A stretch of 64,000 bases of DNA. Source: Candidatus Thiothrix anitrata (lineage in GTDB: Bacteria > Pseudomonadota > Gammaproteobacteria > Thiotrichales > Thiotrichaceae). Positions 1-8,825 of the stretch are shown in pieces. The notes below the pieces were generated by a model. That model was given only the letters and a program-made list of their open reading frames with translations. It was not told where the DNA came from and made no database searches. The stretch covers positions 1,329,283-1,393,282 of the forward strand of contig NZ_CP072800.1 in assembly GCF_017901155.1 (NCBI RefSeq). Direction: 5' to 3'. Position 1 is the first letter of the stretch, and the number at the start of each line of letters is the position of its first letter. A program made the translations under genes and the position numbers.

Positions 1-2
1 TT

Positions 3-302
3 TTGGATATTATTGTACATGGCATGACCAATTTGTCTTCATTTGAACGATCGGATATTCGCTGGGGAAAGGGAACGGCTGACGCAGGTAATAAATTGAT
101 AAAATATGTTTTTCGTAGTCATAAAGATAATCCGTGGGGTTATTTATCTGATGTTCCAATTTTGGTTTTATCTGTTAAAGTGGATATATCTGAATCTGAG
201 TTTAAAGAGTTTGGTGACAACATTAGGGTGGTTCAGAAATACGAAGATGATGACTGGGAATTAGAAGTGAAAGCATGGGTGGAGAAGGTGGTGAAATCAT
301 GA
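3..302 (+). CDS. Unknown protein, cut by the window edge
   Basis: Only the C-terminal 99 or so residues are visible; the reading frame is open to the first base, so the real start probably lies outside the window. The piece is hydrophilic and acidic, ends in EVKAWVEKVVKS and matches no family I recognise. The DNA is much poorer in GC than the housekeeping genes further on, which suggests acquired DNA. Its stop overlaps the start of the next gene (ATGA), so the two are probably translated together and work together. No function can be given. Confidence 0.6.
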   Translation: MDIIVHGMTNLSSFERSDIRWGKGTADAGNKLIKYVFRSHKDNPWGYLSDVPILVLSVKVDISESEFKEFGDNIRVVQKYEDDDWELEVKAWVEKVVKS

Positions 303-1222
303 TTTTTTTGAAAGAACTTATGGATTTTTTAAAAAAAGAACATATTCCGAATATAACAACCGCCATTGGGATTGTTATTGTTTTCTTGTTCTCAATAATA
401 TTGATATTCTCTCTTTTTATTAATGGTGGGCAGTTGAATAATGCTCAGATAAGATTAAGTGAAATTAAAAATATTTCTCAGGTAATGAAGAATTGTGAAG
501 TAGAAGGGGCTGGGGATTGTTCTGATTTGGAGGCTACGTTGGTCGTTGTTAATCAAAATCTTGAATCTATTAATAATGCATTAAAGCTAGAAGAGATTGG
601 CGCATTAATTGGTGTGTTTGTTACTATTAGTACTATAGTTCTTCCTATTTTTATGATGGCGAATATGCGTGCTGAAAAAGCTGATATTAAGTCTGATTTA
701 TTAAAAAACCAAGAAGACTTCGATAAGAAAATAGAAAAGCTAGAGGGTTCTTATGAAGTATTTCGTGCCGAGGTAGAAACGCTTAGAAAAGAAAGGTCGG
801 ATATTTTTGATAAGGCTGGGGATATTGCTAATAGTCGTTCTTTAGCCAGAAATAAAATTATGCTCCATGTTTATCAGGCAAAAGCTAGTTACTTTATTGA
901 TGCGATTGAGATTGCGAATGATGATGATAAGTTTTCACTACAGGATATATTGGAAACGCAGGCAAGAGCGCATGAGATTGAATTAAATATTATTAAGTTA
1001 ATGAGTTCAGATAAAAGAGAAGTTGAAGCAGCTGGTAGGACTCTACGAGAATTACTCGATAGTGCTGATTATAAAAAACCTTTCATGAAGCATATTCGTC
1101 TAGCAGTAGATATTATTACAAAAACACCTGATTATAATATATATCAATGGCAACAGGCAGAGCTCCGTAAATTAGGAGAATGGCTTGATAACCCAGATGA
1201 TCCGCCCCCTATTATGAGTTAA
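299..1222 (+). CDS. Unknown membrane protein with two membrane segments and a coiled coil
   Basis: The chosen ATG overlaps the upstream stop codon and has GGAGAAGG a few bases before it, which fits better than an upstream GTG-type start; this gives about 307 residues. A hydrophobic helix lies near residues 15-40 and a second near 105-130. A charged, Lys/Glu-rich stretch, probably a coiled coil, follows to about residue 180, then a helical cytoplasmic domain. The loop between the membrane helices holds two cysteines (NCEVEGAGDCSD). AT-rich codon use and the overlap with the preceding gene suggest a two-gene accessory unit. The architecture resembles membrane effectors of some defence pairs, but that is only a guess; I do not recognise the family. 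Confidence 0.65.
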   Translation: MIFLKELMDFLKKEHIPNITTAIGIVIVFLFSIILIFSLFINGGQLNNAQIRLSEIKNISQVMKNCEVEGAGDCSDLEATLVVVNQNLESINNALKLEEIGALIGVFVTISTIVLPIFMMANMRAEKADIKSDLLKNQEDFDKKIEKLEGSYEVFRAEVETLRKERSDIFDKAGDIANSRSLARNKIMLHVYQAKASYFIDAIEIANDDDKFSLQDILETQARAHEIELNIIKLMSSDKREVEAAGRTLRELLDSADYKKPFMKHIRLAVDIITKTPDYNIYQWQQAELRKLGEWLDNPDDPPPIMS

Positions 1223-1245
1223 CCCTAACAGGGAGCGGAGAATGT

Positions 1246-1404
1246 TTAACAACGTTTGCTGTTCGTCACACATTGTATCCGCATTTCCTTTTTTGCCTGT
1301 TCGATTTTTTCTTCCGCTGCCAGTGTGAAGATAGTTAGTACAATAACTGCCATAATGGTCAGATAGAGTAGGGTCATGATAGTGACTGGGCCATTTTTTT
1401 TCAT
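1246..1404 (-). CDS. Small single-pass membrane protein
   Basis: The 52-residue product starts at an ATG with a strong ribosome site (AAAGGAG, 7 bases upstream); a longer reading frame exists but lacks such a site. After MKKNGPVT comes one hydrophobic helix of about 22 residues (LLYLTIMAVIVLTIFTLAA), then a charged tail with two cysteines near the end. It could be a small membrane protein of unknown role or, less likely, a type I toxin-like peptide. The gene stands alone, convergent to the preceding pair. Confidence 0.5.
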   Translation of the reverse strand: MKKNGPVTIMTLLYLTIMAVIVLTIFTLAAEEKIEQAKKEMRIQCVTNSKRC

Positions 1405-1548
1405 GGTAGCATCTCCTTTGAACGAGTTAAGAGTTAGCCAATGTGTATGGGTTCTGTTGTTTGAGAACCTTGATCTGTTAATCTCATCCACAGGTCTAAC
1501 GTAACTCATTAAGACGCTTGATAAAATTCGGAGTTATCACATAAATCC

Positions 1549-1594
1549 ATCGAAAAAATCTGACTATTGAGTGGTAATGGTAGGTTTTTTCGAT
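1549..1594. repeat. Inverted repeat, 10-bp perfect arms
   Basis: ATCGAAAAAA and TTTTTTCGAT form perfect arms around a 26-base loop in the gap downstream of the GNAT toxin gene. The arms are AT-rich, so it is a weak terminator candidate for the minus strand; it could also be the scar of a small mobile element. Confidence 0.4.
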
Positions 1595-1646
1595 TTATTC
1601 TTTGAATTTCAAAGCCTTATGCTTTATAGGGTGTTGTGTAGGCATA

Positions 1647-2165
1647 TTACCCAACCGCTGCAACCAATCCCCCCGCAGGCATATACAGTTTCAACGGCTC
1701 ATCCAGCAATGGCGTAAACCCAAAATGCTGGTAATAAGCTGCTGCTTGCGCATCTTTCGCGTCTACTACCATCGCTACAACAGCAAATACATCCAGCAGT
1801 CGGACGATACGCACCATTGCATCTACTAGTAACCTCTGTCCAATTTGCTGCCCTTGATAACGTTGGTCGACCGCCAACCGAGATAAGCGCACGACTGGTA
1901 GGTGGCTTTTAGGTAAGCGTTTAGCGTCGCCTGCATTCAAGTGTTCAGGCGGAATTTCAGCTAAGGTAGTGGTGTATAACCCCAAAATTACGCTGGGTTG
2001 CGTCGGATCAATGGCTACCCAAGTGCGGGAAACCTGCTTTTTCTGGTGCTGCTGTGCGGTTTGTTGCAAATAGTGGTTCAAGTCTTCTTGTCCACAATCG
2101 AATGCTTTGCGGTCATGGATTGTGCTTAATGACACAATCGCTAACGTCTCGGCACTGCTGATCAT
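1647..2165 (-). CDS. GNAT-family acetyltransferase toxin (TacT/AtaT-like)
   Basis: The 172-residue protein has the compact GNAT fold of TA toxins: a substrate-side N-terminal half beginning with a FDCGQEDLNHYL segment, the acetyl-CoA loop near RYQGQQIGQRLL, and the terminal YYQHFGF motif. Known relatives such as TacT and AtaT acetylate the amino group of charged tRNAs and stop translation. The gene overlaps the upstream DUF1778 antitoxin gene by four bases (ATGA), the standard layout. All expected motifs are present, so it looks intact. The exact tRNA target cannot be read from sequence. Confidence 0.88.
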   Translation of the reverse strand: MISSAETLAIVSLSTIHDRKAFDCGQEDLNHYLQQTAQQHQKKQVSRTWVAIDPTQPSVILGLYTTTLAEIPPEHLNAGDAKRLPKSHLPVVRLSRLAVDQRYQGQQIGQRLLVDAMVRIVRLLDVFAVVAMVVDAKDAQAAAYYQHFGFTPLLDEPLKLYMPAGGLVAAVG

Positions 2166-2455
2166 TCGACAATCACACTGTCACGATAGCGTTTTACTGC
2201 CCGTAATAATGCTGCATTGGGTGCTGGAGGGTGTTCTAGCGCATCAAGAAAAGCATAAGTATCACGCAAGCTTAAACGAATAACCTGTTCTTGTTGAACA
2301 ATCCGTTCGGCTTCGCGTACCGCTGATTGCACAATGAATTGATTAACCGAAGAAAACCCTGCCCAAGAAGCCGCTTGTTCCAATAAGGCTTTCACATTCG
2401 GTGAAACTCGACTGACGACGCGCTCGCTTTTGTGTTCAATACTTGTTTCTAACAT
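2162..2455 (-). CDS. DUF1778 ribbon-helix-helix antitoxin (TacA/AtaR-like)
   Basis: This short protein (97 residues from the ATG preceded by GAGGAAAG) has an N-terminal ribbon-helix-helix DNA-binding part (VVSRVSPNVKALLEQAASWAG) and a C-terminal tail that should wrap around the GNAT toxin. DUF1778 proteins neutralise the toxin and repress the shared promoter together with it. An upstream start in the same frame lacks a ribosome site. The palindrome just upstream is a plausible operator. Confidence 0.87.
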   Translation of the reverse strand: MLETSIEHKSERVVSRVSPNVKALLEQAASWAGFSSVNQFIVQSAVREAERIVQQEQVIRLSLRDTYAFLDALEHPPAPNAALLRAVKRYRDSVIVE

Positions 2456-2490
2456 GGGGCTTTCCTCTAAATAGTTCATTAGAGACTATC

Positions 2491-2517
2491 AAGATGTTGC
2501 CAATTTGGCAACATCTT
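2491..2517. promoter_or_regulatory. Palindrome, probable operator of the GNAT TA pair
   Basis: AAGATGTTGCCA and TGGCAACATCTT are perfect 12-bp arms around ATT, 36 bases upstream of the antitoxin start. Ribbon-helix-helix antitoxins bind such symmetric sites to repress their own operon. No U-run follows on either strand, so a terminator is less likely. Confidence 0.55.
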
Positions 2518-2630
2518 GCATGTGTGTGATTTCCCTATGGCGTTTGTTGCGTTGACGCAAACCATGAAAATTGCGGAGTATGATGAATGATTTGCATGGT
2601 AGTGTGAATGTTGAAAACTCACAGCACACC

Positions 2631-2679
2631 GATCATCCTTGTAAATTATCAATATGAATGATAATTTACAAGGATGATC
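2631..2679. repeat. Perfect 21-bp inverted repeat spanning the ATPase start codon
   Basis: Two perfect 21-base arms (GATCATCCTTGTAAATTATC plus A, and its complement) are separated by seven bases. The right arm contains the start codon and the AAGG just before it, so in RNA the start site would be buried in a long hairpin; as DNA it could be an operator. A shorter relative with the same TTACAAGG next to the start codon precedes the DUF4143 gene at 25.36 kb. Confidence 0.75.
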
Positions 2680-3840
2680 AAGCGAACTCTTACCCAAACG
2701 CTCATTGAAGCCCTGCAATCTCAACCTGCCGTTGTGCTACTCGGCGCACGCCAAGTGGGTAAGACCACATTGGCACAACATCTGCTCACCACGCACAAAG
2801 CGATCTACATTGACCTGGAAGATTACGTTGAGCGCGAAGGCGTGATGCAAAATCCCAAGCTATTTTGTGAGCAGCACAAGGATGAATTGGTCATCTTTGA
2901 CGAAATCCAGAACACGCCGGACTTATTCCCCGTTTTGCGCGGTGTTATCGACAAGCGTAGGCGTGAAGGGCGCGAGTCTGGGCAGTTCCTGTTGCTGGGT
3001 TCGGCATCGGTGGATTTGATGAAACAGGCAGGTGAACGGCTGGCGGGTCGAGTCGCTTATTTGGACATGACACCGCTGCACGCGATGGAAGTGGGCAAGG
3101 AAAATATCGAAAAGCTCTGGACTCGCGGCGGTTTTCCGCAAAGTTACCTCGCCGCGTCAGACGAAGATAGCTTCCGTAAACGTAAATACCTGATTCGCAG
3201 TTATCTGGAAAAAGACATTCCGTTTTTTGACCGCTCCGTGCCGCAGGAAACCATGCAGCGTTTATGGCTGATGTTGGCGCATTTACAGGGGCAACCGTTT
3301 AATGCCTCGGTGATTGCAGATAATTTGGGGATTGATTACCGTAAAATCATCGCCTATACCGATTTGTTGGTTGATTTGATGCTGGTGCGTCGTTTGCAGC
3401 CTTTCCACATTAATATCGGCAAACGCTTGGTGAAAACGCCGATATTGTATATTCGGGATAGTGGCTTGTTGCACGCGCTGCTGACGATTCAGGACTGGGA
3501 TACACTGATCATGCATCCGGTTTCTGGGGCAAGTTGGGAAGGCTTTGTGATCGAGAATTTGCTGGCGGCTGCACCTGATTCGGTCATTCCCTATTTTTAC
3601 CGCACCAGTGCAGGGGCTGAAATTGACTTGATTCTGCTATTTCCAGATCAAAGCAAATTGGCGATCGAAATCAAGCGTAATCCACGCCCCAAAATCAGTA
3701 AAGGCTTTTACATCTCACAGCAGGACATCAAACCCAAACACAGTTATGTGGTGACACCACAGGAGAGCGTGTTCCCGATAGATGAACAGACCACTCAGAT
3801 TGGGTTATATGGATTGATGGAACGTCTGAAAGCGATGTAG
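2674..3840 (+). CDS. AAA-type ATPase with DUF4143 C-terminal domain
   Basis: This 388-residue protein has a Walker A motif (GARQVGKT, about residues 24-31), a Walker B-like VIFDEIQ, and a conserved LLLGSAS segment. DUF4143 follows, ending in a fold that resembles PD-(D/E)XK nucleases (SAGAEIDLILL ... LAIEIKRN). The family is common and usually found in variable regions; its role is unknown, with DNA or TA-related roles proposed. Length and motifs are complete. The start codon lies in a perfect inverted repeat, which suggests regulated expression. Two relatives lie at 24.4 and 26.3 kb. Confidence 0.85.
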   Translation: MIKRTLTQTLIEALQSQPAVVLLGARQVGKTTLAQHLLTTHKAIYIDLEDYVEREGVMQNPKLFCEQHKDELVIFDEIQNTPDLFPVLRGVIDKRRREGRESGQFLLLGSASVDLMKQAGERLAGRVAYLDMTPLHAMEVGKENIEKLWTRGGFPQSYLAASDEDSFRKRKYLIRSYLEKDIPFFDRSVPQETMQRLWLMLAHLQGQPFNASVIADNLGIDYRKIIAYTDLLVDLMLVRRLQPFHINIGKRLVKTPILYIRDSGLLHALLTIQDWDTLIMHPVSGASWEGFVIENLLAAAPDSVIPYFYRTSAGAEIDLILLFPDQSKLAIEIKRNPRPKISKGFYISQQDIKPKHSYVVTPQESVFPIDEQTTQIGLYGLMERLKAM

Positions 3841-3875
3841 TATTTCGATAAAGCCGATTAACTCAAGGTTTATGA

Positions 3876-4547
3876 ATGAAAAAAGCAGTAGTACTTCTTT
3901 CTGGCGGGATGGATTCCGCGACGGTGTTGGCAATGGCTATCGCGCAAGGTTATGCGTGTTACGCGCTGAGTTTTCGTTACGGGCAACGTCACACGGCGGA
4001 GTTGCAGGCGGCACTTGAGCAGGCGCAGCGTCAAGGTGCGGTTCGTCATGAAATCATTGATCTGGATCTGTCACGTTTCGGTGGTTCGGCGTTAACGGAT
4101 GATCGCATCGAGGTGCCGACCAGCCCGACGCAGGGTATTCCTGTGACCTATGTGCCTGCCCGTAATACGGTGTTTTTGTCGATTGCATTGGGTTGGGCAG
4201 AAGTGCTGGGTGCGCAAGCGATTTTTATCGGGGTGAATGCTGTGGATTATTCGGGCTACCCGGATTGCCGCCCGGAATTCATTGCAGCATTTCAGACGAT
4301 GGCGAATCTTGCGACTAAAACCGGGGTGGAGGGTGCGCCGATTACCTTGCATACCCCGCTGATTGCGTTGACCAAGGCGGATATTATTCGTGAAGGCATC
4401 CGTTTGGGGGTGGATTATTCTGCGACCGTGACGTGTTATGCCGCGAATGCGCAGGGTGAGGCGTGCGGGGAGTGCGATGCGTGCCGTTTGCGCAGTAAGG
4501 GCTTTGAAGAGGCGGAATTAGCGGATAACACCCGTTACGTGGCATAG
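3876..4547 (+). CDS. queC: 7-cyano-7-deazaguanine synthase QueC
   Basis: QueC converts 7-carboxy-7-deazaguanine to preQ0 with ATP and ammonia, a step in making queuosine for tRNA. The N-terminal ATP-binding loop SGGMDSAT (residues 9-16) and the C-terminal zinc-binding cysteines ([17 protein letters not shown]) are both present, and the 223-residue length is normal. No other queuosine genes lie next to it, so it is a stand-alone pathway gene here. Confidence 0.95.
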   Translation: MKKAVVLLSGGMDSATVLAMAIAQGYACYALSFRYGQRHTAELQAALEQAQRQGAVRHEIIDLDLSRFGGSALTDDRIEVPTSPTQGIPVTYVPARNTVFLSIALGWAEVLGAQAIFIGVNAVDYSGYPDCRPEFIAAFQTMANLATKTGVEGAPITLHTPLIALTKADIIREGIRLGVDYSATVTCYAANAQGEACGECDACRLRSKGFEEAELADNTRYVA

Positions 4548-4583
4548 TGACATTCACTGGTTTTAGCGTTTACGGAGGTGGCT

Positions 4584-5216
4584 ATGTTTGGTCGATTTAA
4601 AGCAGCAGTTATGCCCGAAGCTGGCGATGCATTGCCGGGGCGTGATGAGCCGATGCCGGTGGAAAGCCGCCATTATGTGAATGGTCAGCCGTTGCAGCCG
4701 CCGTTTCCGGCAGGTTTTGAGCAGGCTGTGTTCGGTTTGGGATGTTTTTGGGGTGCGGAGCGTAAGTTTTGGTCTGCGCCCGGTGTGTACACCACGGCGG
4801 TGGGTTATGCCGCTGGTCATACGCCCAACCCGACTTACCGCGAGGTGTGTTCGGGCATGACGGGGCATAACGAAGTGGTGCTGGTGGTGTTCGATCCGGC
4901 GAAAACGCGTTACGAAACCTTGTTAAGCATTTTTTGGGAGGCGCACAACCCAACCCAAGGAATGCGCCAAGGCAATGATGTTGGCACGCAATACCGCTCC
5001 GGCATTTACACCTTTTCCCCGCAACAACACGCGGCGGCGCAAGCGAGTTTGACGGCTTATCAAGCGGCGTTGCAGGCGGTGGGTTATCCGGCAATCACTA
5101 CGGAAGTGCTGTCCGCACCGACGTTTTATTACGCGGAAGATTATCACCAGCAATACTTAGCGAAAAATCCGGGCGGGTACTGCGGTTTAGGCGGTACGGG
5201 CGTGCGTTGCGTTTAA
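4584..5216 (+). CDS. msrA: Peptide-methionine (S)-S-oxide reductase MsrA
   Basis: MsrA repairs S-epimers of oxidised methionine using thioredoxin. The catalytic GCFWGAER motif is at about residue 50, and [12 protein letters not shown] and the C-terminal resolving cysteines ([12 protein letters not shown]) follow. ACGGAGG five bases before the ATG fixes the start; a GTG two codons upstream overlaps that site and is less likely. The roughly 45-residue N-terminal extension before the catalytic motif resembles the long E. coli type. The stop overlaps the stop of the convergent yaiI-type gene. Confidence 0.95.
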   Translation: MFGRFKAAVMPEAGDALPGRDEPMPVESRHYVNGQPLQPPFPAGFEQAVFGLGCFWGAERKFWSAPGVYTTAVGYAAGHTPNPTYREVCSGMTGHNEVVLVVFDPAKTRYETLLSIFWEAHNPTQGMRQGNDVGTQYRSGIYTFSPQQHAAAQASLTAYQAALQAVGYPAITTEVLSAPTFYYAEDYHQQYLAKNPGGYCGLGGTGVRCV

Positions 5217-5677
5217 GTTTTCGCAACCGGTTTGTGATGGCGGGTGAGGAAGCGGTCTAACTGATTTGCAAACGCCTGCCGATCACTCAAGCTCAAGGTC
5301 GCAGGCCCGCCGGTCATTACCCCGCTGTTACGCATTTCTTCCATCGCGTTACGAATCCGTAAGCGTTCGCGGATATTCTCTGGGGTGTAAAACTGCCCGC
5401 GTGGATTGAGGGCATGTCCCTTTTTCTCAATGACCTCTGCCGCCAATGGAATATCGGCGGTAATCACCAAATCGCCTGCTTCCAAATCTTGCACGATGCG
5501 GTTATCCGCCACATCAAAGCCCGCCTGCACTTGAATCGTTTTGATGTACAACGACGGCGGGGTGCGCAAAGGCTGATTCGCCACCAATGTGGTACGAATT
5601 TGTAAGCGTTCCGCCGCACGGAACAGGATTTCCTTGATCACATTGGGGCAGGCATCGGCATCGACCCAGATTTGCAT
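5213..5677 (-). CDS. YaiI/YqxD family protein (DUF188)
   Basis: This 154-residue protein begins [18 protein letters not shown], the signature of the UPF0178/YaiI family, and has the conserved [22 protein letters not shown] segment of a PIN-like fold. The acidic residues (D6, D8 and the later D and E) suggest a metal-binding nuclease-type fold, but no biochemical role is established for the family. It is convergent with msrA and probably monocistronic. Confidence 0.9.
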   Translation of the reverse strand: MQIWVDADACPNVIKEILFRAAERLQIRTTLVANQPLRTPPSLYIKTIQVQAGFDVADNRIVQDLEAGDLVITADIPLAAEVIEKKGHALNPRGQFYTPENIRERLRIRNAMEEMRNSGVMTGGPATLSLSDRQAFANQLDRFLTRHHKPVAKT

Positions 5678-5821
5678 GGTGGTTTCCTTGGTAACAGTAT
5701 TGTCCGTAGTATTGACACTGGTATAACCAATATCAATACTGCCAGTGGTTTTCAGTTTTCGCTCTATTTAAACAGATGTCACCATGTCAAATGTGCAACT
5801 ATTGATCGAAAGAAGGATATT

Positions 5822-6412
5822 ATGAGCAATATCACACATGATACCACCCTGTGCCGTTGCGCATGGGTAGACCTGAGCAAGCCCGATTACGTCACCTACC
5901 ACGACGAAGAATGGGGCGTACCCGTCCACGATGACCGCAAGCTATTCGAGTTTATCGTGTTGGAATCGGCGCAAGCGGGCTTGAGTTGGTACACCATCCT
6001 GCGCAAGCGCGAGAATTACCGGCAAGCCTTCGACGATTTCGACCCTGAAAAAATCGCACTCTATGACGCTGCCAAAGTCGAGGAATTGCTCGGCAATGCT
6101 GGAATCATCCGCAATCGCCTGAAAGTGTTGGCAACCATCAACAACGCGCAACGCTTTCTGGCAGTGCAGGCAGAATTCGGCAGTTTTGATGCCTATCTGT
6201 GGCAGTTTGTCGGCGGCAAACCGATCGTTAACCATTGGCGCACTTTGGCAGAATGCCCCGCTACCACCCCAGAATCGGATGCAATGAGCAAGGATTTGAA
6301 AAAGCGCGGCTTCAAATTCATGGGTTCGACCGTGTGTTACGCGCACATGCAGGCGACAGGGATGGTGAATGACCATATGCTCGACTGTTTCCGACGAGAC
6401 AAAGTTTTATGA
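5822..6412 (+). CDS. tag: DNA-3-methyladenine glycosylase I (Tag)
   Basis: Tag removes 3-methyladenine from alkylated DNA. The family signatures are visible: CAW at the start, YHDEEWGVPVHDDRKLFEFI, LSWYTILRKRENYR with the base-recognition residues, the conserved FVGG, and the zinc-site residues near the C-terminus (GSTVCYAHMQATGMVNDH). The ATG used here has AGAAGGA upstream and gives the usual 196 residues; a frame extending 50 codons further upstream has no family similarity. With alkB at 9.2 kb it is one of two alkylation-repair genes nearby. Confidence 0.95.
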   Translation: MSNITHDTTLCRCAWVDLSKPDYVTYHDEEWGVPVHDDRKLFEFIVLESAQAGLSWYTILRKRENYRQAFDDFDPEKIALYDAAKVEELLGNAGIIRNRLKVLATINNAQRFLAVQAEFGSFDAYLWQFVGGKPIVNHWRTLAECPATTPESDAMSKDLKKRGFKFMGSTVCYAHMQATGMVNDHMLDCFRRDKVL

Positions 6413-6471
6413 GACGGCAAGCATTCGTTTGATTATAATAACAGTCATATTTTATCAATTTGGATATTATT

Positions 6472-6813
6472 ATGGTCGTTATGCCACAACCCCGTACCTA
6501 TTCCCGTTACACCACCGCTGCCAGCCAGTTGCTCGGTCAGCAAATCCGCCTTGGACGTAAGCGGCGCAAATGGACAGCGCACGCGCTTGCCGAACGCGCC
6601 GGAATTTCCCGTTCCACCCTGCAAAAAATTGAAAGCGGCGATATGGGCGTAGCGATCGGTTTGGTGTTTGAAGTGGCAGCGTTGGTCGGGGTGCGCCTGT
6701 TTGATGCGGATAGTGCCGAATTAAATCGGCAAATCAGTCACGCCAGCGAGTTATTGACGTTGTTGCCGAAACATACCCACCCCGACCGGCAGGAGGTGGA
6801 GGATGACTTCTGA
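6472..6813 (+). CDS. HTH-type antitoxin, HipB-like
   Basis: A helix-turn-helix of the XRE type lies near residues 25-80 (LGQQIRLGRKRRKWTAHALAERAGISRSTLQKIESGD), the layout of HipB antitoxins that repress their operon and hold HipA inactive. The start is uncertain: ATG codons nine bases apart and an upstream TTG are all possible, and none has a strong ribosome site. The end overlaps the hipA-like gene by 11 bases, so translation is coupled. Confidence 0.85.
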   Translation: MVVMPQPRTYSRYTTAASQLLGQQIRLGRKRRKWTAHALAERAGISRSTLQKIESGDMGVAIGLVFEVAALVGVRLFDADSAELNRQISHASELLTLLPKHTHPDRQEVEDDF

Positions 6814-8110
6814 TACCAAGGGCTACAAAGAAGCCTTTGTTTGGGTCTGGTTGCCGCAGGCTACCGCGCCTGTGGTGGCGGGCAGGCTGACACCCGATGG
6901 TAAACGCCTACGCTTCAACTACGGCAAAGGTTACTTGGGCAACCCGCAAGCGATTCCGCTGTATGCGCCAGAGTTACCGTTGCAAGCGGGCGTGCTGCCA
7001 ATGCCGCCGAATGCCGATATGCCGGGGTGTATCCGGGATGCTGCCCCGGATGCGTGGGGACGGCGCGTTATCCTCAACCGCAAACTGGGTTTACGCGGTG
7101 CGGCGGCGGATAGCGCCCAACTGGATGAGCTGACTTATTTGCTGGAATCCGGTTCTGACCGGATTGGTGCATTGGATTTTCAGGCATCAGCGACGGAATA
7201 CGTGCCACGTTCCAGCCCGATGGCAACACTGGAGGAATTGCTGGAGTCCGCCACACGGGTAGAGCAAGGCATACCCTTAAGCCCAGAATTAGGGCAAGCC
7301 TTGCAGCATGGCAGTTCCATTGGCGGGGCGCGTCCCAAAGCCTTGTTGGAAGATGGCAGGCGTAAGCTGGTTGCCAAGTTTTCTGCTTCGACTGATTGGT
7401 ACAACGTCGTGAAAAGTGAATTCATTGCGATGCGCTTGGCACAGTCGGCGGGGCTTCAGGTGGCACAGGTTGAGCTGGTTTCGGCGTTGGGCAAAGATGT
7501 GTTGCTGATCGAACGTTTTGACCGCATTCATACGCAAGATGGCTGGCAGCGTAAAATCATGGTTTCCGCGCTGACGTTGTTTGGGTTGGATGAAATGCTG
7601 GCGCGTTATGCCAGCTATGAAGATTTGGCGGAATTAGTGCGCCACCGTTTCACTGACCCGACAAGTACTTTGCGCGAATTGTTTGCCCGCTTGGTGTTCA
7701 ATATCCTCGTCGGCAATACGGATGACCATGCCCGCAATCATGCCGCGTTTTGGGATGGTGCAATGCTCACGCTTACGCCTGCGTATGACATTTGCCCACA
7801 AGGGCGCACGGGTAACGAAGCGACACAGGCGATGCTGATTGCGGGCAATAACCGCATGAGCCGTATTGCTGGGTGTATTGATGCCGCCCATCATTTTCTG
7901 CTGGAACGGCAGCAGGCAATCGCAATAATTGAACAACAGTTGCGCAACATTGGCGACCATTGGCTTGCCGTCTGTGAAGAGGCGGAATTATCGGCGGTCG
8001 ATCGGCAATTGCTGTGGGGAAGACAGTTCCTGAATCCATTTGCCTTTGAGCATTTGGGTGGGGATGCAGCGGGAATTGCGGTGCTGGCGGCTGACATTAG
8101 GCAGGTGTGA
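6803..8110 (+). CDS. HipA-family serine/threonine kinase toxin
   Basis: This 435-residue HipA-type kinase has an N-terminal couple_hipA domain (VVAGRLTPDGKRLRFNYG), a Gly-rich loop (SIGGARPKA), the ATP lysine in KLVAKFS, the catalytic NTDDHARNH and the metal-binding LTPAYDI. HipA proteins phosphorylate aminoacyl-tRNA synthetases such as GltX and induce persistence; the target here is unknown. GGAGG lies upstream inside the antitoxin gene. All catalytic motifs are intact. Confidence 0.9.
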   Translation: MTSDTKGYKEAFVWVWLPQATAPVVAGRLTPDGKRLRFNYGKGYLGNPQAIPLYAPELPLQAGVLPMPPNADMPGCIRDAAPDAWGRRVILNRKLGLRGAAADSAQLDELTYLLESGSDRIGALDFQASATEYVPRSSPMATLEELLESATRVEQGIPLSPELGQALQHGSSIGGARPKALLEDGRRKLVAKFSASTDWYNVVKSEFIAMRLAQSAGLQVAQVELVSALGKDVLLIERFDRIHTQDGWQRKIMVSALTLFGLDEMLARYASYEDLAELVRHRFTDPTSTLRELFARLVFNILVGNTDDHARNHAAFWDGAMLTLTPAYDICPQGRTGNEATQAMLIAGNNRMSRIAGCIDAAHHFLLERQQAIAIIEQQLRNIGDHWLAVCEEAELSAVDRQLLWGRQFLNPFAFEHLGGDAAGIAVLAADIRQV

Positions 8111-8218
8111 CGACCTGCCAGCTCTTTATTGAGCAGAATCCGGGGCGGGGAGGTGCAATGGTCAATGTATGCTTTTCCATTTGTCCAACTTTAGCAAAAC
8201 AAGCAAGTGAGCCATTTT

Positions 8219-8812
8219 TCAGGCTGCTGCCGCTACCAGATTGCTCAAGTAGCGGATGGATTCTTCCTTGTGCTGCACGAGGATGTCGTCGTTGATTTTC
8301 AGCACGACACTTTTGACCACATCGGTTGAGCTAGGCAGGGAGGTCAATTGTTTGAGAACTTCGATGTCAGCCGCAACATAGCGACCTTTCAGGGACAGGC
8401 GTTTTTCCGCCTTGCCTGATGCCAAGTCTGTGGAGAGGTAATGCCCAAGTCCAACGGGTGATAGGGTTTGATTGGAAAGGGCGTGAAGGTAAAACTTCAC
8501 AATTTGCGGCACAAGCGCAGCATTGCCGCCCACTTCAACACTGACCAGATTCAGGATGTCGAGCATGTGGGCAGGCAAACGGCTTTCGACCGCCTTGCGT
8601 TGCCGCTCCAGCGTACTGCAAATGGCTGGTGTGGATTGATGAGGAATGACCGTTACCGCGCCGCATACATCACAGACACCCGCGAGAATATTTTTGGTGA
8701 GGCCGCTACCATCGCTGAACGGTACATCACGTAACTGGTACGTAATGCCGGTAAAGGCTTGGCAGGTTTCGCAGGCTGCTTTAGCTTTATCGCCAACTTT
8801 GAGAATTTTCAT
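8219..8812 (-). CDS. Zinc-ribbon antitoxin, MqsA-like
   Basis: The chosen start (MKILKVGDKAK) gives 197 residues. Two CxxC pairs (CETC and CDVC) in the first 60 residues form a zinc ribbon like that of MqsA antitoxins, followed by a mostly helical part that is not the usual short HTH of E. coli MqsA. It sits 13 bases after a small toxin-like gene, in the toxin-first order typical of mqsRA. The family match is by architecture, not strong identity. Confidence 0.6.
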   Translation of the reverse strand: MKILKVGDKAKAACETCQAFTGITYQLRDVPFSDGSGLTKNILAGVCDVCGAVTVIPHQSTPAICSTLERQRKAVESRLPAHMLDILNLVSVEVGGNAALVPQIVKFYLHALSNQTLSPVGLGHYLSTDLASGKAEKRLSLKGRYVAADIEVLKQLTSLPSSTDVVKSVVLKINDDILVQHKEESIRYLSNLVAAAA

Positions 8813-8825
8813 ACTGTTACTGCCG

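Noticed and set aside
4609-5094. 161-codon minus-strand frame opposite msrA
   Set aside because: Pro/His/Arg-rich shadow of a conserved gene with no ribosome site.
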